A stretch of 5,593 nucleotides of DNA from Saprospiraceae bacterium (lineage in GTDB: Bacteria; Bacteroidota; Bacteroidia; Chitinophagales; Saprospiraceae), in assembly GCA_020436865.1 (NCBI GenBank), contig JAGQXA010000148.1, positions 1-5,593 of the forward strand, given 5' to 3'. The notes below the pieces were generated by a model. The model ran no database searches and was not told where the DNA came from. It saw only the letters and a program-made list of their open reading frames with translations. Below are positions 1 to 5,593 of the stretch, piece after piece. Made by a program: the position numbers and the translations under genes. How positions within the stretch are numbered: position 1 is the stretch's first letter; every line of letters starts with the position of its first letter.

Positions 1-1
1 C

Positions 2-1096
2 GACGTATCGGGCTCGATGCAGGCTTACAATAAGCTCGAACTGGTAAAACCGGCCATGCGCCTGCTGGTCGACCAGCTCCGTCCGCAGGATCGCGTGGCG
101 ATCGTGGTGTACGCTGGCGCGGCCGGACTGGTACTGGAGTCGACCCCAGGCAGCGACCGGCAAAAGATCCTCGAGGCCATCGACCGTTTGCAAGCCGGCG
201 GTTCCACTGCCGGAGCAGCCGGGATCAAGCTGGCCTATCAGGTAGCTAAAGAGCACTTTATCGAGGAAGGCAACAACCGGGTCATCCTGGCCACCGACGG
301 CGATTTCAACGTGGGCGTAGCCAGCGAATCCGAACTGACCCGCCTCATCGAAGCGAAACGCGACGACGGCATTTTCCTGACCGCCCTCGGCTTCGGCATG
401 GGCAATTACAAGGACAATAAGCTCGAAATCCTGGCCGACGTCGGCAACGGCAACTACGCCTATATCGACAATCTGCAGGAAGCACGGAAAATGTTCGTCC
501 ACGAAATCACCGGCACGCTCTATACCATCGCGAAAGACGTGAAGATACAGGTCGAGTTCAACCCGGCACGCGTCGGCGCCTACCGTCTGATCGGCTATGA
601 GAACCGCCTGCTGGCCGCCGAAGACTTTAACGACGACACCAAAGACGCCGGCGAACTCGGCGCCGGACACCGGGTCACCGCTCTGTACGAATTAGTGTCA
701 GCGGGCGCCGAAACCACCCTGGTGCGAAATGTCGACCCCCTCCGCTACCAAGCTGTACCTACGAGCACCGCTGCGGCAAATAGCGAAGAATGGGGGCTGG
801 TGAAACTGCGCTACAAGGAGCCGCGCGGCCGCAAGAGCCAACTGCTGGAACAACCGATCGTGCATACCGGCCAGGACATCGTTTCGGCGACCGGCGACCT
901 GCGCCACGCGGCCGCTGTGGCGGCCTTTGGCATGATCCTGCGTCGCTCGGAGTATGTCGGCGATTATTCCCTGCGCCAGGTGTCTGAACTAGCTCAGTCG
1001 GCCCTGGGGCGCGACGAGTACGGCTACCGCGCAGAATTCATTCGATTGGTGAATTCGGCCGAAGCGCTGGAACCCCTTGCCGAAAACAGCAAATGA
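2..1096 (+). CDS. YfbK-like von Willebrand factor A domain protein, 5'-truncated by the window edge
   Basis: The reading frame is already open at base 2 and begins with DVSGSM, the DxSxS metal-binding (MIDAS) motif of VWA domains, so the true start lies upstream and the Met at base 17 is internal. Numbering from that Met, the other MIDAS parts are present: Thr64 in GGSTAGAAG and Asp94 in ATDGD. The VWA fold covers about residues 1-170. From about 175 to 350 there is a C-terminal domain like that of E. coli YfbK (DUF3520 type), recognisable from FNPARVGAYRLIGYENR, the stretch ending in HRVTALYELV, EWGLVKLRYKEP and FGMILRRSEYVGDYS. The intact MIDAS suggests a functional divalent-metal-dependent protein-binding module. 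Family members are typically envelope-associated and of unknown exact role; Bacteroidota versions often carry extra N-terminal domains, which cannot be seen here. It ends in TGA just before a strong terminator, so it is the last gene of its transcript. Family assignment is firm; function is not known. Confidence 0.93.
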   Translation, partial: DVSGSMQAYNKLELVKPAMRLLVDQLRPQDRVAIVVYAGAAGLVLESTPGSDRQKILEAIDRLQAGGSTAGAAGIKLAYQVAKEHFIEEGNNRVILATDGDFNVGVASESELTRLIEAKRDDGIFLTALGFGMGNYKDNKLEILADVGNGNYAYIDNLQEARKMFVHEITGTLYTIAKDVKIQVEFNPARVGAYRLIGYENRLLAAEDFNDDTKDAGELGAGHRVTALYELVSAGAETTLVRNVDPLRYQAVPTSTAAANSEEWGLVKLRYKEPRGRKSQLLEQPIVHTGQDIVSATGDLRHAAAVAAFGMILRRSEYVGDYSLRQVSELAQSALGRDEYGYRAEFIRLVNSAEALEPLAENSK

Positions 1097-1135
1097 TCCT
1101 ACGATTTTGAAAGCATACTAATGTTGGTAAGTAGC

Positions 1136-1172
1136 GAGAGCTGCCCGATAACGCGCCGGGCGGCTCTCTTTT
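1136..1172 (+). terminator. Intrinsic terminator of the VWA gene
   Basis: A 12-base-pair stem is formed by GAGAGCTGCCCG (1136-1147) and CGGGCGGCTCTC (1157-1168), with a single G-U wobble (1142 with 1162) and a 9-base loop. It is followed at once by TTTT (1169-1172) and then GTT. The T-run is only on the right, so the signal acts on + strand transcripts and lies 39 bases after the VWA stop codon. On the minus strand the hairpin lacks a T-run, so it is not a standard terminator for the convergent gene at 1261-2970, though the stem could still stabilise that mRNA's 3' end. Confidence 0.88.
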
Positions 1173-1173
1173 G

Positions 1174-1213
1174 TTGGCTAATTGGGTTATTAGTTAATTG
1201 GGTTATTGGCAGA
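1174..1213. repeat. Degenerate octamer tandem array, five units
   Basis: Five consecutive 8-base units read TTGGCTAA, TTGGGTTA, TTAGTTAA, TTGGGTTA and TTGGCAGA. Two units are identical and the others differ from TTGGGTTA at two or three positions. The clearest form is a direct repeat at 16-base spacing (TAATTGGGTTATT at 1179-1191 and 1195-1207). It fills the gap between the terminator and the end of the convergent gene and is far more AT-rich than its surroundings. It has no coding support. Confidence 0.7.
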
Positions 1214-1233
1214 GGTTCTTGGGGCCTTGGAGC

Positions 1234-1260
1234 TGCCAACTGTACCTGCCAACTGTGTAC
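1234..1260. repeat. Short TGCCAAC-type tandem array beside a stop codon
   Basis: The units are TGCCAAC (1234-1240), TGTACC (1241-1246), TGCCAAC (1247-1253) and TGTGTAC (1254-1260). Seen another way, they are two copies of CTGCCAACTGTAC, the second with a GT insertion. The array ends exactly at the stop codon (TAG, complement of 1261-1263) of the minus-strand gene, so it is the first stretch of that gene's 3' untranslated region. It is small, and a chance duplication cannot be excluded. Confidence 0.55.
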
Positions 1261-2970
1261 CTACTGCTTTAGCACCTTCACGATCCCCCGCTCACCGCCG
1301 GCGCTCAGCACGAGGCTGTACAATCCGGCGGGCAGATCGCCGACCGGTAAAGCCCATTCGTTCCAGCCCTTCCGGGCTTGCAGGGAGAACTCCTGGGCCA
1401 GGCGGCCGTGCAGGTCGATGAATCGCAGGGTAACCGGCTCGTCCTTTTTTGACTGATACTGCAATAAGAGTTCGGCAGCGACCGGGTTGGGGCCGGCGTT
1501 GAAGGCCAGTTTGCCCGCTACGGTTTGGGGAGGGTAGATGCGGCGGATCAGTTGCCGCGATTCGGGGGATAAGAGCTGGTCGTCGAGTTCGCCGCCGTTC
1601 ATGTAGAAATGGAGCTTCATGCTTCCGTCGGGGTCGAAGGGAGCAATGACGCTGGCGTTTGGCCCGAAGCGGAAGCGGCTGCCCGGCGGCAGATCGATAT
1701 AGACCTGGCGGCCGGCCGGATCGTCGGCCAGAGGGCCGTAAGCGTAGAGTTTGACGGTGTTGTCGATCGTGAAATGACTGCCGCCGTTCAATCGGATCGT
1801 ACCGCCGCTGCGCAGGGCGAGCATGCCCCGACCTCCTTCGCCGTAGGTGAAGGAGGTGTTTTCGGGCAGTACGAAGGCCCCGCCATTGCGGAATTGCATG
1901 CAGGCGCCTTTCCCGTGGAGATCGATTTCACCCTCGCGGTGCACATAGTTGGCGCCTTCTTCGAAGATCACCTCCACCAGATTGATGCATATATTTCCCC
2001 CTTCGTTGACGATGTTCACCTCATGGCGGAGGGTGTCGCTGCCGGCGACAAAGGCGCCGCGTAGGTTGGTGTAAGGTTGGAAGAGCAGCGACTCCTCGAA
2101 GCTAAGGAGCACGTTGATGGTCGTTTGGAAATCGGGTTGAACTTCCGGATAAGCTTCGATGAAGTGCTGGTTGGTTTCGCTGGGATAACCGAGCGCCGGA
2201 TCGTACATCATCAGGTAGTTTTGCCAGCCGTCGTTGGCCAGGGTGTAGACCGGCACCTGGTAGGAAGTGTCGGTAAAGGTCCATTCCTGGGCGACCACCT
2301 CGGAGATGTGGCCGACTTCGTAAAGCATGTAGAGGCCCGACTGGAAGAGCCTGATGTATGCACCGACTGGTATTTCGGCCGTGGTGTCGAGGGTGATCTT
2401 GAAGATCAATTCACTCCATTGGTTGGAAGCGAAGTACTCGGTCGGTACGCAGGCCGGGTAATTGCCGTACCCGAAGAAATTTGGATCGAACTGACCGGCG
2501 TAGGTTCGAAGGTTAGTGCTGTCCATGTCTTCGTCGGGCACAAGGATACCGATCAGGATGCCGGTGCAAAGCCCGTTTTCGCAGTCGGTGTCCTGACGTA
2601 GAAAGTCGTCGGATCCGTACATTTCCCCCGCGATGTTGAATACCCAGTCGGGGTCGATCAGGTAAGGATTTTCGTGAAGACCGCTGCGCACAAAAAGCGG
2701 TAGGGCCGGGTCGATCTGGTCGAGTTCGATCTGGATGCCGAAACCCAGGGGGCTTAGACCAATGCAGCGCGTACTATCGATGGGGCCGTCCCAGCGGCCG
2801 TCGAGGGTCTGGTACACGAGCCAGTCCTCAGCCAGGGTGATCGTCACGGTCGAGTCGAAGGGGCAGTGGCCGTCGAACGTTTGCTGGAAATAAGGATTGG
2901 GAGGTTGAAAGTCCTGTGCGTGCAGGGTGGCGCACAATAGGAAGGCCAGAAGGGTAGACGTCGTTTTCAT
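1261..2970 (-). CDS. Secreted protein with T9SS type A C-terminal sorting domain; function unknown
   Basis: This 569-residue protein is built for export. Residues 1-19 form a signal peptide (MKTT, then a hydrophobic run, then LHAQ before Asp20); Cys13 is not in a good lipobox, so signal peptidase I is likely. Residues about 487-569 match the T9SS type A sorting domain: FNAGPNPVAAELLL, RFIDLHGRL, WALPVGDLPAGLYSLVL and the basic end GIVKVLKQ. Such tails carry the protein through the outer membrane and are usually cleaved, leaving it surface-bound or released. I do not recognise a family for residues 20-290, which are acidic, aromatic-rich and contain several Cys (C36, C69, C130, C135, C174). 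Residues about 300-455 show regularly spaced Gly- and Asn-containing strands that resemble parallel beta-helix rungs (inference). The ATG at 2970 is preferred to one 12 codons upstream because only it puts the signal peptide at the N-terminus. No Shine-Dalgarno is present. It lies 119 bases after nadE, on the same strand. Confidence 0.9.
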   Translation of the reverse strand: MKTTSTLLAFLLCATLHAQDFQPPNPYFQQTFDGHCPFDSTVTITLAEDWLVYQTLDGRWDGPIDSTRCIGLSPLGFGIQIELDQIDPALPLFVRSGLHENPYLIDPDWVFNIAGEMYGSDDFLRQDTDCENGLCTGILIGILVPDEDMDSTNLRTYAGQFDPNFFGYGNYPACVPTEYFASNQWSELIFKITLDTTAEIPVGAYIRLFQSGLYMLYEVGHISEVVAQEWTFTDTSYQVPVYTLANDGWQNYLMMYDPALGYPSETNQHFIEAYPEVQPDFQTTINVLLSFEESLLFQPYTNLRGAFVAGSDTLRHEVNIVNEGGNICINLVEVIFEEGANYVHREGEIDLHGKGACMQFRNGGAFVLPENTSFTYGEGGRGMLALRSGGTIRLNGGSHFTIDNTVKLYAYGPLADDPAGRQVYIDLPPGSRFRFGPNASVIAPFDPDGSMKLHFYMNGGELDDQLLSPESRQLIRRIYPPQTVAGKLAFNAGPNPVAAELLLQYQSKKDEPVTLRFIDLHGRLAQEFSLQARKGWNEWALPVGDLPAGLYSLVLSAGGERGIVKVLKQ

Positions 2971-2972
2971 AA

Positions 2973-3017
2973 GCTGAGATTTTGGGTTAACAATTGACAT
3001 TTCCAATCTATCTCAGC
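2973..3017. repeat. Perfect 8-base inverted repeat around the secreted-protein gene's promoter and leader
   Basis: GCTGAGAT (2973-2980) and ATCTCAGC (3010-3017) are exact reverse complements with 29 bases between them. The left arm lies two bases upstream of the ATG at 2970. The right arm touches the proposed -7 element. Between the arms is an imperfect dyad (GTTAACAATTGAC, 2987-2999). It could be an operator or chance; nothing else in the sequence decides this. Confidence 0.4.
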
Positions 3018-3034
3018 AGAAAGAGGCCTGCAAA
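3003..3034 (-). promoter_or_regulatory. Possible Bacteroidota-type promoter for the secreted-protein gene
   Basis: Read on the minus strand, TTTG (complement of 3031-3034) is followed after 20 bases by TAGATTGG (complement of 3003-3010). The latter differs from the Bacteroidota -7 consensus TAnnTTTG at one position. Spacing fits the known range. Transcription would begin about base 2997, giving a leader of roughly 25-30 bases. If real, the gene has its own promoter rather than depending on read-through from nadE. Confidence 0.4.
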
Positions 3035-3044
3035 CCCGGGCAGG
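3027..3044 (-). terminator. Weak hairpin after nadE, possible terminator
   Basis: On the minus strand CCTGC and GCAGG form a 5-base-pair stem with an 8-base loop, followed by a pyrimidine stretch (CCTCTTTCTG) rather than a true T-run. It starts 45 bases past the nadE stop. It overlaps the proposed promoter of the next gene. The stem is short, so termination here would be partial at best. Confidence 0.22.
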
Positions 3045-3089
3045 GATATTTTCGTCGCAAATTGGGCAGAGGCGCAATTTTCATGGAAA

Positions 3090-4730
3090 TCAGGCCAGGT
3101 ACTTGCCCACGATGGGCATGCGACGCCCCATGCCAAAGGCCTTGGGAGACACCCGCAGTACCGGCGCCGTCTGGTAGCGCTTGAACTCGTTGATATTGAC
3201 CAGCCGCAGCACGCGCCGCACCAGCGCTTCGTCGAAGCCCATTTCGACAATGTCTTGCGGACTCTGGTGTTTTTCGATGTACTGGAAAAGGATCTGGTCG
3301 AGCAGGTCGTACTCGGGCAGGCTGTCGGTGTCCTTCTGGTTGGGCCGCAACTCGGCAGAGGGCGGCTTGGTGATGATATTCTCGGGGATCAGTTCGCCGT
3401 CTTTGTTGATGTAGCGGGCCAGTTCGTACACTTCGGTCTTGTACACGTCGCCGATCACCGACAGGCCGCCGCAGAGATCGCCGTACAGGGTGCCGTAGCC
3501 CACGGCCATTTCACTCTTATTGGTCGTGTTGAGCAGGATGTGGCCGAGCTTGTTGGAGAAGGCCATGAGCAGCACACCCCGGGCTCGCGCCTGGAGATTC
3601 TCTTCGGCGATGTTGAAGGGGTAGGCCCAAAAGTGGGGGCGCAGAGCCTCCATAAATGCGTCGTAGACGGGCTCGATGGGAATGAGGTCGTATTGCAGGT
3701 TGATGTTGCGGGCCAATTCGCGGGCGTCGGCCACCGAGTGCTCCGAGGAAAATTGGGAGGGCATTAGCAGCACGCGTACGTTTTCCGGACCGAGGGCGCG
3801 GGCGGTCAGGGCGGCGACCACAGCCGAGTCGATCCCACCCGACAGGCCGATGATGGCCTTGCCGAAGCCCAGTTTGCCGAAGTAGTCGCGCACGCCCATG
3901 ACGATGGCATCGTGAATGAGGGCGATCTTGTCGCGGGGCTGTAACCGGTGAGTTCCTCCTCCCTTGCGTACCTCCTCCAGCTCGTAAAGGCGCAGGCATT
4001 CCTCGAAGAAGGGCAACTCGTCGAACACCGTGCCGTCGGGCGACATGACGAGCGAGCCCCCGTCGAAGATCAATTCGGTTTGCGCCCCACAGTGGTTGAC
4101 GTAGAACAACGGAATTCCGTAGCGGTCGACATTGGCGCGCAACACCTCGATCCGCTTGTCGGCATGATCGTAGGCGAAAGGCGAAGCCGACACGTTCAGG
4201 ATCAGATCGGGTTTTTCCGGCATCATCTCGTCGAGCGGGCAGACGGTATAAAGCGGGTTCTCATTGCCGATGTTCCAGATGTCTTCGCAGACCGTGAGCG
4301 CAATGCGATGGCCTTTGAACTCGACCGTTTGCCAGGAAGAGGCCGGTTCGAAGTAGCGATATTCATCGAAAATATCGTAAGTAGGTAGCAAGGTCTTATG
4401 CTGCACCTGTCGCACCTGGCCGTCTTGCAGAAAATACACCGAGTTATACAGGTCTTTTCCTTCCACCACCGGGTTCCGACTGGGCGAGCCGACCACGATG
4501 GCGATACCCTGCGCGGCCCGGGCCAGGCGAGCGATCGCCTCTTCGGCCAGGTGGAGAAAATCGTCGAATTCGAGAAAGTCGCGCGGCGGATATCCGCAGG
4601 TGGCCAATTCGCTGAAGCAAACGAGGTCGGCGCCCTGCGCCTTGGCGTCGGCTACCGAGCGGAGCATCTTCTCGACGTTGCCGTCGAAGTTGCCGATGTG
4701 GAAGTTGAGTTGGGCAATGGCGATCTTCAT
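3090..4730 (-). CDS. nadE: Glutamine-dependent NAD+ synthetase
   Basis: This cytoplasmic enzyme carries out the last step of NAD+ synthesis: it adenylates nicotinic acid adenine dinucleotide with ATP and amidates it with ammonia taken from glutamine. The 546 residues form the usual two-domain, glutamine-dependent type. Residues 1 to about 260 are a nitrilase-fold glutaminase with its Glu-Lys-Cys triad visible: Glu41 (CFSELATCGYPPRD), Lys112 (QHKTLLPTYDIFDEYRYFEP) and Cys148 (LTVCEDIWN). Residues about 265-546 are the synthetase, with the ATP pyrophosphatase loop SGGIDS (297-302), then NTTNKSEMAVGYGTLYGD (401-418), GDVYKTEVYELARYIN and KPPSAELRPNQKDTDSLPEYD (455-475). The start MKIAIAQLNF is where the nitrilase domain normally begins. 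The frame stays open for 244 more codons upstream, but that part is antisense to dnaX and is not real. There is no Shine-Dalgarno; a heptamer array stops two bases from the ATG. I see no convincing TAnnTTTG promoter for it. No damage or missing catalytic residue is seen. Confidence 0.97.
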   Translation of the reverse strand: MKIAIAQLNFHIGNFDGNVEKMLRSVADAKAQGADLVCFSELATCGYPPRDFLEFDDFLHLAEEAIARLARAAQGIAIVVGSPSRNPVVEGKDLYNSVYFLQDGQVRQVQHKTLLPTYDIFDEYRYFEPASSWQTVEFKGHRIALTVCEDIWNIGNENPLYTVCPLDEMMPEKPDLILNVSASPFAYDHADKRIEVLRANVDRYGIPLFYVNHCGAQTELIFDGGSLVMSPDGTVFDELPFFEECLRLYELEEVRKGGGTHRLQPRDKIALIHDAIVMGVRDYFGKLGFGKAIIGLSGGIDSAVVAALTARALGPENVRVLLMPSQFSSEHSVADARELARNINLQYDLIPIEPVYDAFMEALRPHFWAYPFNIAEENLQARARGVLLMAFSNKLGHILLNTTNKSEMAVGYGTLYGDLCGGLSVIGDVYKTEVYELARYINKDGELIPENIITKPPSAELRPNQKDTDSLPEYDLLDQILFQYIEKHQSPQDIVEMGFDEALVRRVLRLVNINEFKRYQTAPVLRVSPKAFGMGRRMPIVGKYLA

Positions 4731-4732
4731 GC

Positions 4733-4781
4733 CGGATACTGGTTTCTGGATACTGGATGCTAGATGCTGGATACTGGACCC
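4733..4781. repeat. Degenerate heptamer tandem array (TGGATAC) in the nadE leader
   Basis: Seven consecutive 7-base units fill 49 bases: CGGATAC, TGGTTTC, TGGATAC, TGGATGC, TAGATGC, TGGATAC and TGGACCC. Two match TGGATAC exactly and the others differ at one or two positions. The array ends two bases from the nadE ATG, so on the nadE transcript it would be GUAUCCA repeats in the place where a ribosome binding site would lie. A period of seven does not preserve a reading frame, which argues against coding. It resembles in kind the heptanucleotide repeats known from other bacterial intergenic regions. Confidence 0.78.
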
Positions 4782-4810
4782 CGCCCACAAGGTAAGGCTT
4801 TGCCGGAAAA

Positions 4811-4840
4811 TTGTGCAACCACCGAAATTTCGTACCTTTG
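4811..4840 (+). promoter_or_regulatory. dnaX promoter, Bacteroidota primary-sigma type
   Basis: TTG (4811-4813) and TACCTTTG (4833-4840) are separated by 19 bases. This fits the Bacteroidota promoter form, with the -7 element matching TAnnTTTG at every fixed position. Only four bases separate the -7 element from the dnaX ATG at 4845, so transcription should begin at or within a few bases of the start codon, implying a leaderless or nearly leaderless mRNA. Confidence 0.72.
4823..4832. promoter_or_regulatory. 10-base palindrome inside the dnaX promoter
   Basis: CGAAATTTCG is a perfect palindrome lying in the spacer between the -33 and -7 elements and directly touching TACCTTTG. A dimeric regulator bound here would block dnaX transcription. 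A 10-base AT-centred palindrome can also arise by chance, so a regulatory role is only a possibility. Confidence 0.3.
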
Positions 4841-4844
4841 GACT

Positions 4845-5593
4845 ATGAGCAATTTTGTCGTATCGGCCCGGAAATATCGCCCAGTGCGGTTCGATGAAGT
4901 GGTGGGGCAGCAGCACGTCTCCCAAACCCTGAAAAATGCCCTGCAGCAGGACCATCTGGCGCACGCATTCCTCTTTTGCGGGCCCCGCGGTGTGGGCAAA
5001 ACGACCTGCGCGCGCATCCTCGCCAAGGTGCTCAATTGCCAGCAGGTGGGTCAGGACTTCGAGCCTTGCAACACTTGCGACAGTTGCCGGTCGTTCAACG
5101 AAAATGCCTCCTTTAACATTACGGAGCTCGATGCCGCGTCGAACAACAGCGTCGAGCACATCCGCTCGCTCATCGAGCAGGTGCGGTTTCAACCGCAGCA
5201 GGGCCGTTACAAGATCTTTATTATCGACGAGGTGCACATGCTCTCGACCCAGGCTTTCAACGCGTTCCTGAAAACACTGGAAGAGCCGCCTCCGTACGCC
5301 ATCTTCATTCTGGCCACCACGGAGAAGCACAAGATCATTCCGACCATCCTCTCGCGTTGCCAGATCTTCGATTTCAAGCGCATTCAGGTGGGCGACATGG
5401 TCAGCCACCTGGAGGAGATCTGCCGGCAGGAGGGCATCGAGGCCGATCGCGACGCCTTGCACATCATCGCCCAGAAGGCCGACGGCGCTCTGCGCGACTC
5501 GCTGTCGATCTTCGATCGCATCGTCAGTTTTTCCGGCAAGAAGGTGACGTACGACGATGTGATCGCCAACCTCAACGTGCTCGACTACGACTA
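4845..5593 (+). CDS. dnaX: DNA polymerase III subunit tau/gamma, 3'-truncated by the window edge
   Basis: DnaX is the ATPase of the clamp loader, which opens the sliding clamp and places it on primed DNA in the replisome. The visible 249 residues begin MSNFVVSARKYRPVRFDEVVGQ, the usual DnaX N-terminus, which fixes the start. Motifs in order are Walker A GPRGVGKT (46-53), the zinc-binding cysteines C65, C75, C78 and C81, LDAASNNSVEHIR (95-107), Walker B IIDEVHML (126-133), the sensor region ATTEKHKIIPTILSRCQ (157-173) containing the arginine-finger SRC, and sensor 2 in GALRDSLS (214-221). The AAA+ core is therefore nearly complete and intact. Missing are the clamp-loader collar domain and any tau-specific C-terminal part, so it cannot be told whether a shorter gamma form is made. 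It is divergent from nadE with a 114-base gap, and has no Shine-Dalgarno. Confidence 0.97.
   Translation, partial: MSNFVVSARKYRPVRFDEVVGQQHVSQTLKNALQQDHLAHAFLFCGPRGVGKTTCARILAKVLNCQQVGQDFEPCNTCDSCRSFNENASFNITELDAASNNSVEHIRSLIEQVRFQPQQGRYKIFIIDEVHMLSTQAFNAFLKTLEEPPPYAIFILATTEKHKIIPTILSRCQIFDFKRIQVGDMVSHLEEICRQEGIEADRDALHIIAQKADGALRDSLSIFDRIVSFSGKKVTYDDVIANLNVLDYD

Noticed and set aside
17..1096. Met at base 17 as the true start of the VWA gene
   Set aside because: The MIDAS motif DxSxS lies in frame just before it, so a start there would remove an essential part of the domain.
1174..1260. CRISPR or attachment-site interpretation of the short repeats
   Set aside because: Units are 6-8 bases, directly adjacent and degenerate, with no spacers; there are no cas, integrase or transposase genes nearby.
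1121..1456. Small + strand frame starting before the terminator
   Set aside because: It runs through the terminator hairpin and the repeat arrays and then into antisense of the sorting domain; no protein family is apparent.
1609..2601. Two + strand open frames (1609-2064 and 2077-2601) opposite the secreted-protein gene
   Set aside because: Their translations show no recognisable family or signal, while the minus strand has a complete signal peptide to sorting-domain protein.
2971..3006. Alternative start 12 codons upstream for the secreted-protein gene
   Set aside because: It would place a polar segment before the signal peptide; the start at 2970 gives a normal signal sequence.
2994..3767. 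+ strand open frame opposite nadE
   Set aside because: It is antisense to the highly conserved synthetase domain, is rich in Gly, Val and His as expected from complementing that frame, and has no recognisable motif.
4731..5462. 244-codon upstream extension of the nadE reading frame, opposite dnaX
   Set aside because: NadE normally begins at MKIAIAQLNF. The extension is antisense to the clearly conserved DnaX and passes through the heptamer array, so it is a stop-free shadow typical of GC-rich DNA.

Overview
The window looks like a piece of a Bacteroidota chromosome of fairly high GC, possibly of the Saprospiria/Lewinella type (that narrower placement is inference). Three things point there. 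A secreted protein ends in a type IX secretion (T9SS) sorting domain. A promoter fits the Bacteroidota form (TTG, 19 bases, TAnnTTTG). None of the three visible gene starts has a Shine-Dalgarno sequence.

Layout, left to right. Bases 2-1096 (+) hold the 3' part of a YfbK-like von Willebrand factor A (VWA) protein whose beginning lies outside the window. A strong intrinsic terminator follows at 1136-1172. Next come two short degenerate tandem arrays, of period 8 and about 7. Bases 1261-2970 (-) encode a T9SS-exported protein of unknown function, convergent with the VWA gene. Bases 3090-4730 (-) encode a complete glutamine-dependent NAD+ synthetase (nadE). A 114-base divergent gap follows, holding a heptamer repeat array that reaches to two bases from the nadE start, a 10-base palindrome and a Bacteroidota-type promoter. 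Bases 4845-5593 (+) hold the 5' part of dnaX, the clamp-loader tau/gamma subunit, which runs off the right edge.

The genes do not form one pathway. nadE and dnaX are housekeeping genes (NAD biosynthesis and DNA replication) read divergently. The other two are probably envelope or secreted proteins. I see no defence system, mobile element, CRISPR array, tRNA or rRNA. The most interesting signals are in the gaps: short-period degenerate repeats next to gene borders, and a dnaX promoter so close to the ATG that the mRNA may be leaderless. The window is otherwise ordinary; I did not find a convincing new biological system.
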